A DNA stretch of 64,000 nt, taken from Pseudonocardia sp. MH-G8 (GTDB lineage: Bacteria; Actinomycetota; Actinomycetes; Mycobacteriales; Pseudonocardiaceae). The translations under genes and the position numbers were made by a program. Below are positions 36,985-47,417 of this stretch, one piece after another. Position 1 is the first letter of the stretch; the number at the start of each line of letters is the position of its first letter. Under the pieces are notes generated by a model. It was not told the origin of the DNA, did no database searches, and saw only the letters and a list, made by a program, of their open reading frames with translations. The stretch lies in the NCBI RefSeq assembly GCF_002262885.1, contig NZ_NKYF01000003.1:496534-560533 (forward strand), read 5' to 3'.

Positions 36985-37521
36985 TCAGATCCGGCGTGCG
37001 GAGTTGTACTTCATCTTGCTCATGTCCGACACCTTCACCGGGCTCTTCCGGTTGCTGGCGTGCACGATCTTGCCGTCGCCGATGTAGATGCCCACGTGGC
37101 TCACCGGCTTGTAGAAGAACACCAGGTCGCCGGGGCGCAGCTCGTCACGGGAGACGGCGGTGCCGACCTTCGACATCGCCCGGCTGGTGCGGGGCAGCTC
37201 GACACCGGCCTTGTCGTAGGCCCACTTGACCAGGCCCGAGCAGTCGAAGGAGCTCGGGCCGGTGGCGCCGTAGCGGTACGGCGAGCCGAGCTTGTCCATG
37301 GCGTGCTGGATGGCGGACGAGCGGGCCGCCGCCGCCGGCGCGACGAAGGCGGGCGAGGCGGGGGCGGGGATCGACTTGGCGACCGGCGTGACGGTCGCGA
37401 CCTCCGGCGCAGCGGGAGCGGCTGCCGCGGTTGCGGGCAGGACGCCGACGAAGGTGGCCGCCGCTGCGGTCGCGGCGACGACGGCGGCGCGGGTGGCCAG
37501 TGCGGGGAGATGGTGGGGCAC
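36985..37521 (-). CDS. Secreted NlpC/P60 peptidoglycan endopeptidase
   Basis: A 178-residue protein with a signal peptide (residues ~1-35, Ala-rich, ending ATAAAAP), a short Ala/Pro linker and a C-terminal NlpC/P60 domain. The catalytic Cys is C94 in FDCSGLVKWAY, the His is H142 in SHVGIYIG, and the third polar residue is H154. It probably cleaves stem peptides in the cell wall, like RipA-type hydrolases. Start GTG 37521 with GAGG 7 nt upstream. The long upstream region contains several palindromes (see notes). Confidence 0.9.
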   Translation of the reverse strand: MPHHLPALATRAAVVAATAAAATFVGVLPATAAAAPAAPEVATVTPVAKSIPAPASPAFVAPAAAARSSAIQHAMDKLGSPYRYGATGPSSFDCSGLVKWAYDKAGVELPRTSRAMSKVGTAVSRDELRPGDLVFFYKPVSHVGIYIGDGKIVHASNRKSPVKVSDMSKMKYNSARRI

Positions 37522-37723
37522 GGGTGGTCCTCGGGGTGAGCACCTCCGGACAGGAGCTGCGGGCCGGGGGAGCCCGCGGCGCCGACGGGGTGCGTGCGTG
37601 CGCGGCCGTGCACCTCTGGCTCGTGCACCTGTCGGTCGTGCTGCACCCCGCCCGTCCGGCGGTGACCCTGCGCCCATCGCTCCGGTTGAGCGGTGGTGGC
37701 GCGGGGCCGTCCGGCACATTACG

Positions 37724-37741
37724 AACGCATTTCGATGCGTT
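37724..37741. promoter_or_regulatory. Palindrome AACGCATTTCGATGCGTT
   Basis: Two perfect 7-bp half-sites around TTCG, about 205 bp upstream of the NlpC/P60 start. TTACGAACGCATTT around it recurs in inverse orientation at about 37892 (AAATGCGTTCGTTAT), suggesting paired operator sites. Confidence 0.45.
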
Positions 37742-37776
37742 GCCATGACGCATCTCTCATTGCTGCTTGTGCATTT

Positions 37777-37794
37777 CGGTGAGCCTGCTCACCG
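37777..37794. promoter_or_regulatory. Palindrome CGGTGAGCCTGCTCACCG
   Basis: Perfect 8-bp half-sites with a 2-bp centre, a possible operator. No known regulator is assigned. Confidence 0.45.
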
Positions 37795-37998
37795 GTTGTT
37801 GCACCCGAAAGGACCAGCTGCGCCCTGAGTCGCCATGTGGATCACCTGGGACGTAGGTACACCGGGTGACCTGCGACACTGTGGGGACCGAAATGCGTTC
37901 GTTATTGGATCAAACGAGTGAAATCACTTCCGGTTCGGCAGCGAGGAGGTCTTGCTGAAACAGTTTCGGATCCGAAGGAAATCAGGTCCCGGATGTGG

Positions 37999-38039
37999 CT
38001 CGGCCCCGGTCGTGGCGCGGGGCCACGGCCGGGGCCGAG
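37999..38039 (-). terminator. Terminator downstream of ino1
   Basis: CTCGGCCCCGG pairs with CCGGGGCCGAG and, inside it, CGTGGC with GCCACG, giving a stem of about 18 bp with a 4-6 nt loop, 20 bp past the ino1 stop. No T-run. Confidence 0.75.
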
Positions 38040-38058
38040 GGTGTCGGTGCGGAGCGGG

Positions 38059-39138
38059 CTAGCGCTCCCGCTCGCCGTGGATGAACTCCTCCACCGCCTG
38101 CCGGGCGACGTCGTCGCTGTACTGCTCGGGCGGCGACTTCATGAAATAGCTCGACGCCGACAGGATCGGGCCGCCGATACCGCGGTCCTTCGCGATCTTC
38201 GCCGCGCGCACGGCGTCGATGATGATGCCCGCCGAGTTGGGCGAGTCCCAGACCTCGAGCTTGTACTCGAGGCTGAGCGGGACGTCGCCGAAGGCGCGGC
38301 CCTCGAGCCGGACGTAGGCCCACTTGCGGTCGTCGAGCCAGGCCACGTAGTCGGACGGGCCGATGTGGACGTTGTCCTTGCCCAGGTCGCGGTCGATCTG
38401 GGAGGTGACCGACTGGGTCTTGGAGACCTTCTTCGACTCCAGCCGCTCGAGCTCCTTCATGTTCAGGAAGTCCATGTTCCCGCCCACGTTGAGCTGCATC
38501 GTGCGGTCGAGCTGCACGCCGCGGTCCTCGAACAGCCGGGCGAGCACGCGGTGCGTGATCGTGGCGCCGACCTGGCTCTTGATGTCGTCGCCGACGATCG
38601 GCACGCCCGCAACCCGGAACTTCTCCGCCCACACCGGGTCGGAGGCGATGAACACCGGGAGCGCGTTGACGAACGCGACGCCCGCGTCGATGGCGGCCTG
38701 CGCGTAGAACCGGTCCGCCGCCTCGCTGCCGACCGGGAGGTACGACACGAGCACGTCGGCCCGCGTGTCGCGCAGCACCTGGGCGACGTCCACCGGCTCC
38801 TCGTCGGACTCGCTGATCGTCTCCCGGTAGAAGCGGCCGAGCCCGTCGAGGGTGTGGCCGCGCTGCACGGGCACGTCCAGCGGCGGGACGTCGCAGATCT
38901 TGATGGTGTTGTTCTCGCTCGCCGAGATCGCTTCGGACAGGTCGCGCCCGACCTTCTTGGCGTCGACGTCGAACGCGGCGACGAACGAGACGTCGCGCAC
39001 GTGGTAGCCACCGAAGTCGACGTGCATCAACCCGGGGACACGTGTGGTCGGGTCGGCGTCCGCGTAGTAGTGAACGCCCTGTACGAGCGACGCCGCGCAG
39101 TTACCCACGCCGACGACGGCGACACGGACCTCACTCAT
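38059..39138 (-). CDS. ino1: Inositol-3-phosphate synthase
   Basis: A 359-residue NAD-dependent enzyme that isomerises glucose-6-phosphate to inositol-3-phosphate. This is the first step to phosphatidylinositol, its mannosides and mycothiol. The NAD loop [14 protein letters not shown] is at the N-terminus; the conserved [20 protein letters not shown] and [13 protein letters not shown] segments (active-site Lys and Asn) follow. Start ATG 39138 with AAGGAG upstream. The padR stop overlaps it by 8 bp, so the two are co-expressed. Confidence 0.96.
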   Translation of the reverse strand: MSEVRVAVVGVGNCAASLVQGVHYYADADPTTRVPGLMHVDFGGYHVRDVSFVAAFDVDAKKVGRDLSEAISASENNTIKICDVPPLDVPVQRGHTLDGLGRFYRETISESDEEPVDVAQVLRDTRADVLVSYLPVGSEAADRFYAQAAIDAGVAFVNALPVFIASDPVWAEKFRVAGVPIVGDDIKSQVGATITHRVLARLFEDRGVQLDRTMQLNVGGNMDFLNMKELERLESKKVSKTQSVTSQIDRDLGKDNVHIGPSDYVAWLDDRKWAYVRLEGRAFGDVPLSLEYKLEVWDSPNSAGIIIDAVRAAKIAKDRGIGGPILSASSYFMKSPPEQYSDDVARQAVEEFIHGERER

Positions 39139-39745
39139 GGTGGCTCCTTCTCTCATATTCCTGGTGCCTGTCCTGCTGGTCCGTCTTGTTGGTCGTCTTG
39201 TCGGTATCCGTCTGGGCGGCGCGTTCGGTGGCGATCAGTTCGTTGAGCCACCGCACCTCCCGCTCGCAGGAGTCGAGCCCCAGCTGGTGCAGCTGCTGGG
39301 TGTAGTTGTCGATCTGCTCCCGCGCCCGCCCGAGTGCCGCCCGCAGCCCTTCGCGCCGTTCCTCGACGGCTCTCCTGCGTCCCTCGAGGATCCGCACCCG
39401 CGCTTCGGCGGGTGTGCGGGAGAAGAACGCGAGGTGCACGCCGAATCCCTCGTCGTCCCACGCGTGCGGGCCGGACTCGGACAGCAGCTCGGCGAGCCGC
39501 TCCTTGCCCTCCGCTGTGATCCGGTACACGCGCCTGCTGCGTCGGGACCAGCTGCCCGTCTCGGGCGCCGGCAGCTCCGGGTCCTCGACGATGAGGCCGG
39601 CGCGCGTGAGGCGCCGCAGCGCCGGGTAGAGCGAGCCGTAGGAGAACAGCCGGAAGCCGCCCAGTCGCAGGCCGAGCTCCTTGCGCAGCTCGTACCCGTG
39701 CACCGGCGCCTCCTGGAGCAGGCCGAGGATCGCCAGCTCCAGCAC
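39131..39745 (-). CDS. PadR-family transcriptional regulator
   Basis: A 204-residue protein. The N-terminal winged helix has [23 protein letters not shown] and [16 protein letters not shown], and the C-terminal coiled coil holds [20 protein letters not shown]. The pairing padR-ino1 is conserved in actinobacteria (Rv0047c-ino1 in M. tuberculosis), suggesting control of inositol synthesis and of itself. Start GTG 39745 behind GGGAGGAGG. A -10 box upstream overlaps an inverted repeat. Confidence 0.92.
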   Translation of the reverse strand: MLELAILGLLQEAPVHGYELRKELGLRLGGFRLFSYGSLYPALRRLTRAGLIVEDPELPAPETGSWSRRSRRVYRITAEGKERLAELLSESGPHAWDDEGFGVHLAFFSRTPAEARVRILEGRRRAVEERREGLRAALGRAREQIDNYTQQLHQLGLDSCEREVRWLNELIATERAAQTDTDKTTNKTDQQDRHQEYERRSHHE

Positions 39746-39784
39746 GACGGACCTCCTCCCGCTGGCCGACCGATAGCCTAGCCG

Positions 39785-39804
39785 AGTATATCGAGCCGAT
39801 ACAT
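39785..39804 (-). promoter_or_regulatory. padR-ino1 promoter and putative PadR operator
   Basis: On the minus strand TATACT (39790-39785) is a good -10. It lies inside the imperfect inverted repeat ATGTATCGGCTCGATATAC (39804-39786), which resembles ATGT...ACAT-type PadR sites. Binding there would block the promoter. Confidence 0.5.
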
Positions 39805-39911
39805 CAGTTCGCTGGTTCGCCGAGCGTGCCCGGACGCCCGGTCGTCGATCCACCCCACCCGGGGCGAGGCGTTCTCCCCGACATCACGGGCACTCCGCGT
39901 ACCCTGACCGG

Positions 39912-40328
39912 GTGCGCACCCAGCGGCAGGTGGTCGACTACGCGTTGCAGCGCCGCGCGCTGCTCGCCGAGGTCCACTCCGGTCGGGTCGGGGTCGCCGA
40001 GGTCTGCGACGCGAGCCCGTACCTGCTCCGCGCAGCTCGGTTCCACGGCCAGCAGACCGAGCGGACCTGCCCGGTCTGCCGCAAGGAGCGCCTCACCCAG
40101 GTCTCCTGGATCTTCGGTGACGAGCTCAAGAACGCCGCCGGATCGGCCCGCGCACCGGAGGAGCTCGAGCAGCTGGCGAACGTCCATGCCGACTTCTCCG
40201 TGTACGTGGTCGAGGTTTGCCGCACCTGCAGCTGGAACCACCTGGTCCTGTCCTACGTGATGGGCACGGGCGACGCTCCCGAGCGTCGCGGGCGTGGATC
40301 CGACCGACGCAGGACCGCCGCCGAGTGA
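39912..40328 (+). CDS. DUF5318-family protein (zinc-ribbon-like)
   Basis: A 138-residue protein of unknown function conserved in actinobacteria upstream of the class A penicillin-binding protein. Two CxxC pairs (C53/C56 in CPVC, C103/C106 in CRTC) could bind zinc. The C-terminus is Arg-rich. Start GTG 39912 has TACCCT 6 nt upstream, so the mRNA is probably leaderless. Confidence 0.85.
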   Translation: MRTQRQVVDYALQRRALLAEVHSGRVGVAEVCDASPYLLRAARFHGQQTERTCPVCRKERLTQVSWIFGDELKNAAGSARAPEELEQLANVHADFSVYVVEVCRTCSWNHLVLSYVMGTGDAPERRGRGSDRRRTAAE

Positions 40329-40362
40329 CCGCACACCATCCCCCGAACCCCCCGGAGCAGCG

Positions 40363-42969
40363 GTGAGTGATCCGCGCGACCCCCGGTTCGACGCGCCGAG
40401 GGGTCGGCCCCGCAGCCCGCAGGGCCGACCACCGCCGTACCCGCAGCGCCCCGGTGCCCCCGCGCCCGGCCCGTACGGCGGTCCGCCTCCCCAGGGCCGT
40501 CCGCAGCGCAGGCCGGCGCCACCACCGCCCGACGCGCGTGTTCCGCCCCAGCGGTACCGCGCCGACGGTCCGCCGGTCTCGCCCGGTGCCCGGCAGTCCG
40601 CGTACCAGTCCGGAGATGTGCCGCTCCTCACGCACGACGAGGACGACTCCGGCGCCACCGCGGTGGTCGGGAACCAGGCGCCGCCGCGGGGCGCCGCGGT
40701 GGCGCAGCATCCGGCACCGCGCTCGGAATCCCGCCGTGGCGGGCGCTCCCGCAAGCCGGCTTCGCCCTGGCGGACCGTGCGGCGGATCTGTTACGTCGTG
40801 CTGGGGGCTGCGCTGATCGGCCCGTTCGTCGCCTTCGTCGTGGGCTGGTTGCTCTTCCCGGTGCCCACGGCCGAGCAGGCGGCGCTCACCCAGGTCGCCA
40901 CGTTCACGTTCGCCGACGGTGAGACCCCGATCGCCACGGTGCGCCCGGAGAACAGCAACCGGGTCACGGTCACGCTCGACAAGGTGCCCGAGCACGTGCG
41001 CGAGGCCGTGCTCTCGGCCGAGGACCGCTCCTTCTACTCGAACCCCGGTTTCGACTTCGTCGGCATCGGCCGCGCCGTGTACGAGCAGCTCACCGGCGGT
41101 GTCGGTGGCGGCTCCACCATCACCCAGCAGTACGTGAAGGTCTCCACCGGCCAGGACGACGTCTCCCTGTGGCGCAAGTACAAGGAGGTCATCCTCGCGG
41201 TCAAGATCACCCGCGAGAAGACCAAGGACGAGATCCTCGAGAACTACCTCAACACGATCTACTGGGGCCGCGGCGCGTCGGGCATCCAGGCGGCGGCGAA
41301 GGCGTACTTCGACAAGGACGCGAAGGACCTGACGGTGTCGGAGGGCGCGATGCTCGCCGGCGTCATCCAGCTGCCGTCGCGTTGGGATCCGGCGAAGAGC
41401 CCGGAGCGCTCGCAGGAGCGGTGGAACTTCGTGCTGGACGGCATGGTCGAACAGCGTTGGATCACGCCGGAGGAGCGGGCCCAGCAGGTGTTCCCCACCA
41501 ACTGGCTGCCGGAGGCGCCGGCGGTGGGTGGCGTGCCGGACGACGACCGCTACCACATCTACGACCGAGCGGTCGAGGAGCTCGCGTCCAAGGGGATCAC
41601 GCAGGACCAGATCGACACCGAAGGTCTCACGGTCACCACCACCGTGCAGGAGCCGAGCCAGCGGCAGGCGGTCGAGTCCGTGAAGGATCAGTTGGCGCGC
41701 CAGCCGGACAACCTGCGCGGCGCGCTGGTGTCGATCGACCCGCGCACCGGGGCGATCACCGCCTACTACGGCGGGCAGAACGGGCTGGGCACCGACTACG
41801 CCATGGCGCTGCGCCAGCCAGGCTCGTCGTTCAAGCCGTTCGTGCTGTCGGCGGCACTGCAGGCGGGGAAGGGCATCGGCCTCGGCACGAAGTACCCGGG
41901 CACCTCGCCGATGGAGTTCCCGGGCCGTGGCGAGGTGAGCAACATCGAGGGCCTCGACTGCGAGGAGTGCAACGCCATCGAGGCGATGACCAAGTCGATC
42001 AACACGTGGTTCTACCAGCTGGGTATCACGGTCGGACCGCAGAGCGTCGCCCAGGCGGCCCACCAGGCCGGCATCCCCGACGACCTGCTCCCCGACCCCA
42101 CCGGCGGCATCGCACTCGGCGACAAGGAGGTGCACCCCGTCGACATGGCATCGGCGTACGCCACCTTCGCCGCCGAGGGCGTCTACCACGAGCCCCACAT
42201 CGTGTCGCGGGTCGAGGCCTCCGACGGCCGCGTGCTCTACGAGCGGGAGAACCCCGAGGGCCGGCAGGCCGTTCCGCCGCAGGTGGCGCGCAACGTCGTC
42301 GAGGCCATGCTGGACGTCGCCGATCACACCGACCACGCCCTCTCCGACGGGCGGCCGGTGGCGGGCAAGACCGGCACGGTGCAGCTGCAGGGCAACGACA
42401 ACAAGGACGCGTGGATGGTCGGCTTCACCCCGTCCGTCTCCACGGCGGTCTGGATCGGGTCCGACCAGAGCGACGCGCTGCGCAACTCGCAGCGCCGACC
42501 GATCTACGGCAGCATGCTGCCGAGCGACATCTGGCAGGAGTTCATGAACGCCGTGTTGCGCGGCGAGCCGGAGCAGACCTTCTCCACGTTCGTGCCGATG
42601 GGCGATCCTCCCCGCGCCGCGCCACCCGTCTCGTCCACGCCGTCACCGGACGACGACGAGGATGACGAGGACTCGTCCGACAGCGACTCGGACTCGGACT
42701 CGGACTCCGATTCGGACAGCAACCGCAACAGCGACGGTGACAGCTCGCGCAGCTCACGCGACTCGAGCGATTCCTCGTCGGACGAGGACCAGGACTCGTC
42801 GAGCGGCGGCTCGTCACCGTTCGGCACGAACGACAGCGGCGGCAGCGGGGGCGGCAGCAGCGACAGCGGCGGCAGCAGCGACGAACCGACGTCGAACCGC
42901 AGCCAGGACCGGTCCAGCACCGTGCCCGCCGGAGCCACGGACGGGTCCGACGCCGGACCGGTGGGGTGA
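40363..42969 (+). CDS. Bifunctional penicillin-binding protein (class A PBP, PonA-like)
   Basis: An 868-residue membrane-anchored peptidoglycan synthase. A Pro/Arg/Gly-rich cytoplasmic N-terminus (~130 residues) precedes a membrane helix ([20 protein letters not shown]). The GT51 glycosyltransferase carries [13 protein letters not shown] (~220) and [11 protein letters not shown]. The transpeptidase has SSFKPF (Ser ~488), SIN (~545) and KTGT (~670). The tail is a run of Ser-Asp repeats, then Ser/Gly-rich sequence. The start GTG 40363 is chosen with GGAG 5 nt upstream; GTG 40294, inside the DUF5318 gene, is possible. It is translationally coupled to the GT87 gene. Confidence 0.93.
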   Translation: MSDPRDPRFDAPRGRPRSPQGRPPPYPQRPGAPAPGPYGGPPPQGRPQRRPAPPPPDARVPPQRYRADGPPVSPGARQSAYQSGDVPLLTHDEDDSGATAVVGNQAPPRGAAVAQHPAPRSESRRGGRSRKPASPWRTVRRICYVVLGAALIGPFVAFVVGWLLFPVPTAEQAALTQVATFTFADGETPIATVRPENSNRVTVTLDKVPEHVREAVLSAEDRSFYSNPGFDFVGIGRAVYEQLTGGVGGGSTITQQYVKVSTGQDDVSLWRKYKEVILAVKITREKTKDEILENYLNTIYWGRGASGIQAAAKAYFDKDAKDLTVSEGAMLAGVIQLPSRWDPAKSPERSQERWNFVLDGMVEQRWITPEERAQQVFPTNWLPEAPAVGGVPDDDRYHIYDRAVEELASKGITQDQIDTEGLTVTTTVQEPSQRQAVESVKDQLARQPDNLRGALVSIDPRTGAITAYYGGQNGLGTDYAMALRQPGSSFKPFVLSAALQAGKGIGLGTKYPGTSPMEFPGRGEVSNIEGLDCEECNAIEAMTKSINTWFYQLGITVGPQSVAQAAHQAGIPDDLLPDPTGGIALGDKEVHPVDMASAYATFAAEGVYHEPHIVSRVEASDGRVLYERENPEGRQAVPPQVARNVVEAMLDVADHTDHALSDGRPVAGKTGTVQLQGNDNKDAWMVGFTPSVSTAVWIGSDQSDALRNSQRRPIYGSMLPSDIWQEFMNAVLRGEPEQTFSTFVPMGDPPRAAPPVSSTPSPDDDEDDEDSSDSDSDSDSDSDSDSNRNSDGDSSRSSRDSSDSSSDEDQDSSSGGSSPFGTNDSGGSGGGSSDSGGSSDEPTSNRSQDRSSTVPAGATDGSDAGPVG

Positions 42970-44507
42970 CCCCGGCCCCCCGGCAGCCGGACGTCCCGGT
43001 ACGGGTGATCCCGACGTGGACGGAGCCGCTCGCGGCCGCTGCCAGCCGGGTGGTCGGAGGTCCGCTCGGCCGGCACGCGCTCGTGGGCCGGAGCCGCTTC
43101 TGGACGCCTCTGCGCGTGGTCCTGTTGTTCGCGGTGGTGCTGCTCGCCGCGGGCTGGCTCGGGAAGGCGCCGTGCCTGCAGCAGTACACCACCGACAGCG
43201 GCGATCTCGCGCTGGACTGGCGCGACAGCCGCCAGTACGTGGCGATGTGCTACTCCGACACGGTTCCGCTGTGGGGGATCGAGGGCCTGGACGACGGCGC
43301 CGTGCCCTACCGGGACCCGTGGGTCGAGTCGGCAGGCACTGCCGACGAGCAGGTGCGGTACATGGAGTACCCGGTGCTCACCGGCTTCTTCCAGTACTTC
43401 AACGCCCAGCTGACCGACGCCTGGGTGCAGGCGGTCGAGGTGGTGCCCGGCCTGCCGTCGGCGCTCCCGGTGGTCGTCTACTTCGACATCAGCGCGTTCT
43501 GGCTCGCCCTGGCCTGGCTCGTGGTCGTGTGGGCGGTGTACGCCCTGCGGCCGCACCGTCCGTGGGATGCCGCGCTCGTGGCGGTGTCGCCGCTCGTCGC
43601 GGTGCACGCGTTCACCAACTTCGACACGCTGGCCGTCGCGTGCGCGGCGGGCGGGATGCTGGCGCTCGCCCGGCGACGACCGCTGCTCGCCGGGGCCCTG
43701 CTGGGCGCGGGTGGCGCGTTCAAGCTCTACCCGCTGATGTTGCTGTTGCCCGTGGCGCTCGTGGCGCTGCGCCGGCGCGAGGTGCGCACCGCGGTGTCCG
43801 CGATCGTCGGTGCGATCGGTGCCTGGGTGGTGGTCAACGCCCCCATCGCACTGTTGTACGGCCGGGGGTGGTGGGAGTTCTTCCGGCTCAACAGGACCCG
43901 CCCCGCCGACCCCGACTCGCTCTACTTCGTGGTGCAGCACTTCACCGGCTGGTCGGGGTTCGACGGGTCCCTCGCCGACGGTGAGCAGCCCGCCGTGCTC
44001 AACGCGGTGTCGGCGGTGCTCTTCCTGCTCTGCTGCGCCGGGATCACCGTGCTCGCGCTGCGCGCACCGCGGCCACCGCGCGTCGCCTCGCTGGCCTTTC
44101 TCGTCATTGCGACGTTCCTGTTGGTGAACAAGGTGTGGAGCCCGCAGTACTCGCTGTGGCTCGTGCCGCTCGCGGTGCTCGCGCTGCCGCGGTGGCGGCT
44201 GTTGCTGGCCTGGATGACGGTCGACGCCCTGGTCTGGGTGCCGCGGATGTACTACTACCTCACCCCGGAGAACAAGGGCCTGCCTCCGGACTGGTTCCTC
44301 GGCACGGTCGTGCTCCGCGACGCCGTGGTCGTGCTCCTGTGCCTGCTGGTGGTGCGCTCGGTACTGCACCCGACCACCGATCCGGTGCGCACCGTCGCGC
44401 AGCGGGGGACGACGGACACCGACCCCGACTGGCCGCCCGCACCTGCGCGCAAGACGGGTACGGACGCGGCCGGGGTGGCAGGCTCGCACCGTGCCGTCTC
44501 CGCGTGA
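42966..44507 (+). CDS. GT87-type membrane mannosyltransferase
   Basis: A 513-residue protein with about 10-12 membrane helices of the GT87/DUF2029 family, which uses polyprenyl-phosphate-mannose to extend phosphatidylinositol mannosides and lipoglycans outside the membrane. The early extracytoplasmic loop with [15 protein letters not shown] then YMEYPVLTG and the late [16 protein letters not shown] are characteristic. The acceptor is unknown. The GTG start overlaps the PBP stop (GTGA), linking wall and lipoglycan synthesis. Confidence 0.87.
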   Translation: MTPAPRQPDVPVRVIPTWTEPLAAAASRVVGGPLGRHALVGRSRFWTPLRVVLLFAVVLLAAGWLGKAPCLQQYTTDSGDLALDWRDSRQYVAMCYSDTVPLWGIEGLDDGAVPYRDPWVESAGTADEQVRYMEYPVLTGFFQYFNAQLTDAWVQAVEVVPGLPSALPVVVYFDISAFWLALAWLVVVWAVYALRPHRPWDAALVAVSPLVAVHAFTNFDTLAVACAAGGMLALARRRPLLAGALLGAGGAFKLYPLMLLLPVALVALRRREVRTAVSAIVGAIGAWVVVNAPIALLYGRGWWEFFRLNRTRPADPDSLYFVVQHFTGWSGFDGSLADGEQPAVLNAVSAVLFLLCCAGITVLALRAPRPPRVASLAFLVIATFLLVNKVWSPQYSLWLVPLAVLALPRWRLLLAWMTVDALVWVPRMYYYLTPENKGLPPDWFLGTVVLRDAVVVLLCLLVVRSVLHPTTDPVRTVAQRGTTDTDPDWPPAPARKTGTDAAGVAGSHRAVSA

Positions 44508-45084
44508 CCACGTCATCGATGCCCTGCGCCGGTTCCAGCGACGGCCGCTCGACCGTCCCGACCTGAAACCGGCGGCCGTCGGGATCACGCTCGTGGAAGA
44601 CGCCACGGCGTTCCTCCTGACCCGCCGGGCGCCCTCCCTGCGCGGTCACGCGGGACAGTGGGCGCTACCGGGTGGGCGCGCCGATCCCGGCGAATCCGCC
44701 GGTGCCGCCGCGCGTCGTGAGCTCGCGGAGGAGCTCGGGCTGGTCCTGGACGCGGACGCCGAGCTGGGGCTGCTCGACGACTACGCCACCCGCTCCGGAT
44801 ACCTGATCACTCCGGTCGTGTTGTGGGCCGACGGGGATCCCGGACTGCGCCCGAACCCCGCCGAGGTGGCCGAGCTGCACCGCGTGCCCGTCGATCTGAT
44901 CGACGTGGAGCCGCGGTACCTCACGATCCCGGAGTCGGACGCGCCCGTGATCCAACTGCCGCTGCTCGGCAGGCTGGTGCACGCGCCCACGGGCGCGGTG
45001 CTCCACCAGTTCCGGGAAGTGGTGCTGCACGGTCGGGACACGCGTGTGGCCCACCTGGAGCAGCCGGTGTTCGCCTGGCGGTAG
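44491..45084 (+). CDS. NUDIX hydrolase, CoA-pyrophosphatase-like
   Basis: A 197-residue protein. The Nudix box is [20 protein letters not shown] followed by ELGL. It is preceded by [20 protein letters not shown], as in NudL-type CoA/ADP-ribose pyrophosphatases. The exact substrate is not readable. GTG 44491 overlaps the end of the GT87 gene by 17 bp. It converges with the second GT87 gene. Confidence 0.9.
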   Translation: MPSPRDHVIDALRRFQRRPLDRPDLKPAAVGITLVEDATAFLLTRRAPSLRGHAGQWALPGGRADPGESAGAAARRELAEELGLVLDADAELGLLDDYATRSGYLITPVVLWADGDPGLRPNPAEVAELHRVPVDLIDVEPRYLTIPESDAPVIQLPLLGRLVHAPTGAVLHQFREVVLHGRDTRVAHLEQPVFAWR

Positions 45085-45090
45085 CCGGCC

Positions 45091-46479
45091 CTACGGGACC
45101 GATTCCGCCAGTGGGGTGCGGCGTGGTGGCGGCGTGGTGGCGAGCCGGTCCGTGCCACGGAGGAACAGGACGAACAACACCACGAGCAGGGCGGCGCGAC
45201 CCCACACGCCGATCGTGACGGCCTGCGCGGAGAACCCGTCGTAGATGCCGCTGCCGAGGTCTTCGTGCAGGTGGTAGTACCAGCGGAAGATCCCGATACC
45301 CATCGTGAGGTCGGCGAGCAGGTACGCAGCGACCATCGACCACGGCACCTGCACCAGCACGAAGAACGGCAGCAGCCACAGCGTGTACTGCGGCGAGTGG
45401 ACCTTGTGCAGCAGCAGGAAGCCGCACAGCATGGCCGCGCTCACGCCGACCCACGGGTAGCAGCCCTCACGGCGCCAGCGCCACCAGCCCACACCGGCGG
45501 CCACCGCGAACGACAGGAGGACCAGCGTGGGCGAGAGCCAGTCCATGAGGGACTGGAAGCCGACGTTGTCCGGGTCCGAGGTGGGGCGGAAGCCCCAGAA
45601 CCAGATCGAGTTGGTGGTGAAGTCGACCTTGCGCAGCTGCTGGAACGTGAAGGAGGCGCGCCAGCCCTCGTAGCCGGCCAGCATGAAGGGCAGGTTCACC
45701 AGGACGACGGTGGCGGTGGCCGCCCCCGCCACGTGCAGCGCACCGCGCCAGTGCAGCCGGCCCGGCCGCGACGCCACGAGGACGTACAGCGCGAGCGGCA
45801 GCACGAAGGCGCCCGGGTAGAGCTTGAACGCGAACCCCAGCCCGAGGAGGACGGCCGCGACGACGCCGCGCTGTGCCAGCGTGCGGTCGCTGCGCCAGCC
45901 GTGCATGACGAACACGGCGGCGACGGCACAGGCCACCACCGGCAGGTCCCAGTTGTGGAACGCGTAGAGCACCACGGGCGGGCCGAGAGCCCACATGAGC
46001 GCGCGCCACCGCGCGAGCCGGCCGAGCAGGTACCCGGTTGCGAGGCCGAACGGCGCCATCACCAGGGCCGACCCGAGGAGGAACTCGGCGTCGTTGTCGG
46101 CGAACAGCGCACCGGCCCAGATCAGCAGCCCGGTGAGGACCGGGTACTCCACACTGCCGCCGACGAGCTGCCCCTCGGGGGTGATCGACCCGCTGACGTA
46201 GGGGAAGGCGTGCGTGTCGATGCCGCGGCCGATCCAGAGGTGCTGGATGTCGGAGTAGCAGACATCGCGTTCCATCCGCACCCCGTAGTCGGGGCTGCTG
46301 CGGCCGGACTCGTCGAACGTCGGACCCGTGCAGCGGGCCTTGTTCGCGTAGCCGAGCAGCAGCGTGACGCCGGTGAGCAGCACCAGGACGGCGAGCATCG
46401 CGCGACCCGCGACGACCGCCGGGCCGGACCGGGGCAGCACCTGCTCCCCGGAGGCGGCGTCCACGGTGGTTCCGGTCAC
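45091..46479 (-). CDS. GT87-type membrane mannosyltransferase (second copy)
   Basis: A 462-residue polytopic protein paralogous to the one ending at 44507. It shares CYSDIQHLWIGRGID, then VEYPVLTGLLIW, and the late VHSPQYTLWLLPFFVL. It has about 11 membrane helices. It is probably also a polyprenyl-phosphate-mannose-dependent transferase; the acceptor is unknown. The start GTG 46479 lacks a strong ribosome-binding site (GGGGCGGC). It lies 40 bp downstream of nfo on the same strand. Confidence 0.86.
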   Translation of the reverse strand: MTGTTVDAASGEQVLPRSGPAVVAGRAMLAVLVLLTGVTLLLGYANKARCTGPTFDESGRSSPDYGVRMERDVCYSDIQHLWIGRGIDTHAFPYVSGSITPEGQLVGGSVEYPVLTGLLIWAGALFADNDAEFLLGSALVMAPFGLATGYLLGRLARWRALMWALGPPVVLYAFHNWDLPVVACAVAAVFVMHGWRSDRTLAQRGVVAAVLLGLGFAFKLYPGAFVLPLALYVLVASRPGRLHWRGALHVAGAATATVVLVNLPFMLAGYEGWRASFTFQQLRKVDFTTNSIWFWGFRPTSDPDNVGFQSLMDWLSPTLVLLSFAVAAGVGWWRWRREGCYPWVGVSAAMLCGFLLLHKVHSPQYTLWLLPFFVLVQVPWSMVAAYLLADLTMGIGIFRWYYHLHEDLGSGIYDGFSAQAVTIGVWGRAALLVVLFVLFLRGTDRLATTPPPRRTPLAESVP

Positions 46480-46519
46480 CGCGCCGCCCCGGGAACGCGC
46501 GCGGCCGGCACCTGGAACG

Positions 46520-47290
46520 TCACGAGCCGAGCCGGTGGCGCAGGAAGGCGATGTCGTCGTGCTGCCCCTCCGCCGGTGTCTCGACCACCACCGGTGCACC
46601 GGCGGCGGCGCACACGGCGACCAGTGCATCGGGCTCGATCGTGCCGGCGGCGACGTTGGCGTGCCGGTCGCGCGCGGAGCCGAACTCGTCGCGCGAGTTG
46701 TTCAGGTGCACCAGGTCGATCCGGCCCGTGATCGCCTTGGCCCGGTCGACGACGTCGACGAGGTCCTCGCCGGCCGCGAAGGCGTGGCAGGTGTCGAGGC
46801 AGAAGCCCACGCCGAACTCGCCCACGGCGTCCCACAGGCGCGCGAGCGCGTCGAAGCGGCGGGCCATGGCGTTGTCGCCACCCGCGGTGTTCTCGATGAA
46901 CACCGGCACGGCGAAGCCACCCTCGCCGGCCTGGCGTTCGACGAACTTGCGCCAGTTGTCGACGCCCTTGGCGGCGTCCTCGCCCTGGGTGACGTGCCCG
47001 CCGTGCACGACCAGGCCGATCGCGCCCACCGCTGCGGCGGCCTCCGCGTGCTGGACGACCAGCTTGCGTGACGGGATGCGGATCCGGTTGTTCAGCGAGG
47101 CCACGTTCACGACGTACGGCGAGTGCACGACCACCGCGAGGTCCCCGGAGCGCAACTGCTCGGCCTGGGGATGCGCAGGCGGCTTCTTCCAGCCCTGCGG
47201 GTCGGCCAGGAACATCTGGACGATGTCGGCGCCGCGCTCCGCTGCGGAGTCGATCGGATCGGCCTCGCGCACGTGTGCCCCGATGAGCAT
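46520..47290 (-). CDS. nfo: Deoxyribonuclease IV (AP endonuclease, EndoIV family)
   Basis: A 256-residue TIM-barrel zinc endonuclease that cuts DNA 5' of abasic sites in base excision repair. Zinc ligands are visible in VVVHSPYVVNVAS, VVHGGHVTQG, IENTAGGDNAM, CLDTCHAFAAGED and LVHLNNSRDE. Its length is slightly short against E. coli Nfo (285) but normal for actinobacteria. Start ATG 47290 has TACGCT 6 nt upstream on the minus strand, suggesting leaderless transcription. Confidence 0.95.
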   Translation of the reverse strand: MLIGAHVREADPIDSAAERGADIVQMFLADPQGWKKPPAHPQAEQLRSGDLAVVVHSPYVVNVASLNNRIRIPSRKLVVQHAEAAAAVGAIGLVVHGGHVTQGEDAAKGVDNWRKFVERQAGEGGFAVPVFIENTAGGDNAMARRFDALARLWDAVGEFGVGFCLDTCHAFAAGEDLVDVVDRAKAITGRIDLVHLNNSRDEFGSARDRHANVAAGTIEPDALVAVCAAAGAPVVVETPAEGQHDDIAFLRHRLGS

Positions 47291-47417
47291 GTGGCCAGCG
47301 TAGTGACAACCCCCGACACCCCGGCGCGTGGCGTCGGGTCGGGTCGCGCGGCCGCGACCGGCACGTGCACGATCGCGAACGGTGGGTCCCGCGTGCGGTC
47401 AGCGGTATACGCGCTGG

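Larger units (their letters stand above)
37522..38058. other. Upstream region of the NlpC/P60 gene
   Basis: A 537-bp gap with no credible gene. It holds two perfect palindromes, an inverted pair of AAATGCGTTCGT-like sequences, and the ino1 terminator at its right end. AT content is higher than in neighbouring DNA between 37720 and 37980, as expected for a promoter region. Confidence 0.6.

Noticed and set aside
37522..37760. c-di-AMP (ydaO) riboswitch upstream of the NlpC/P60 gene
   Set aside because: Expected from other actinobacterial wall hydrolases, but the conserved GGGGUGAAUC and CCGACAGCUAACC-like stretches are not convincingly present.
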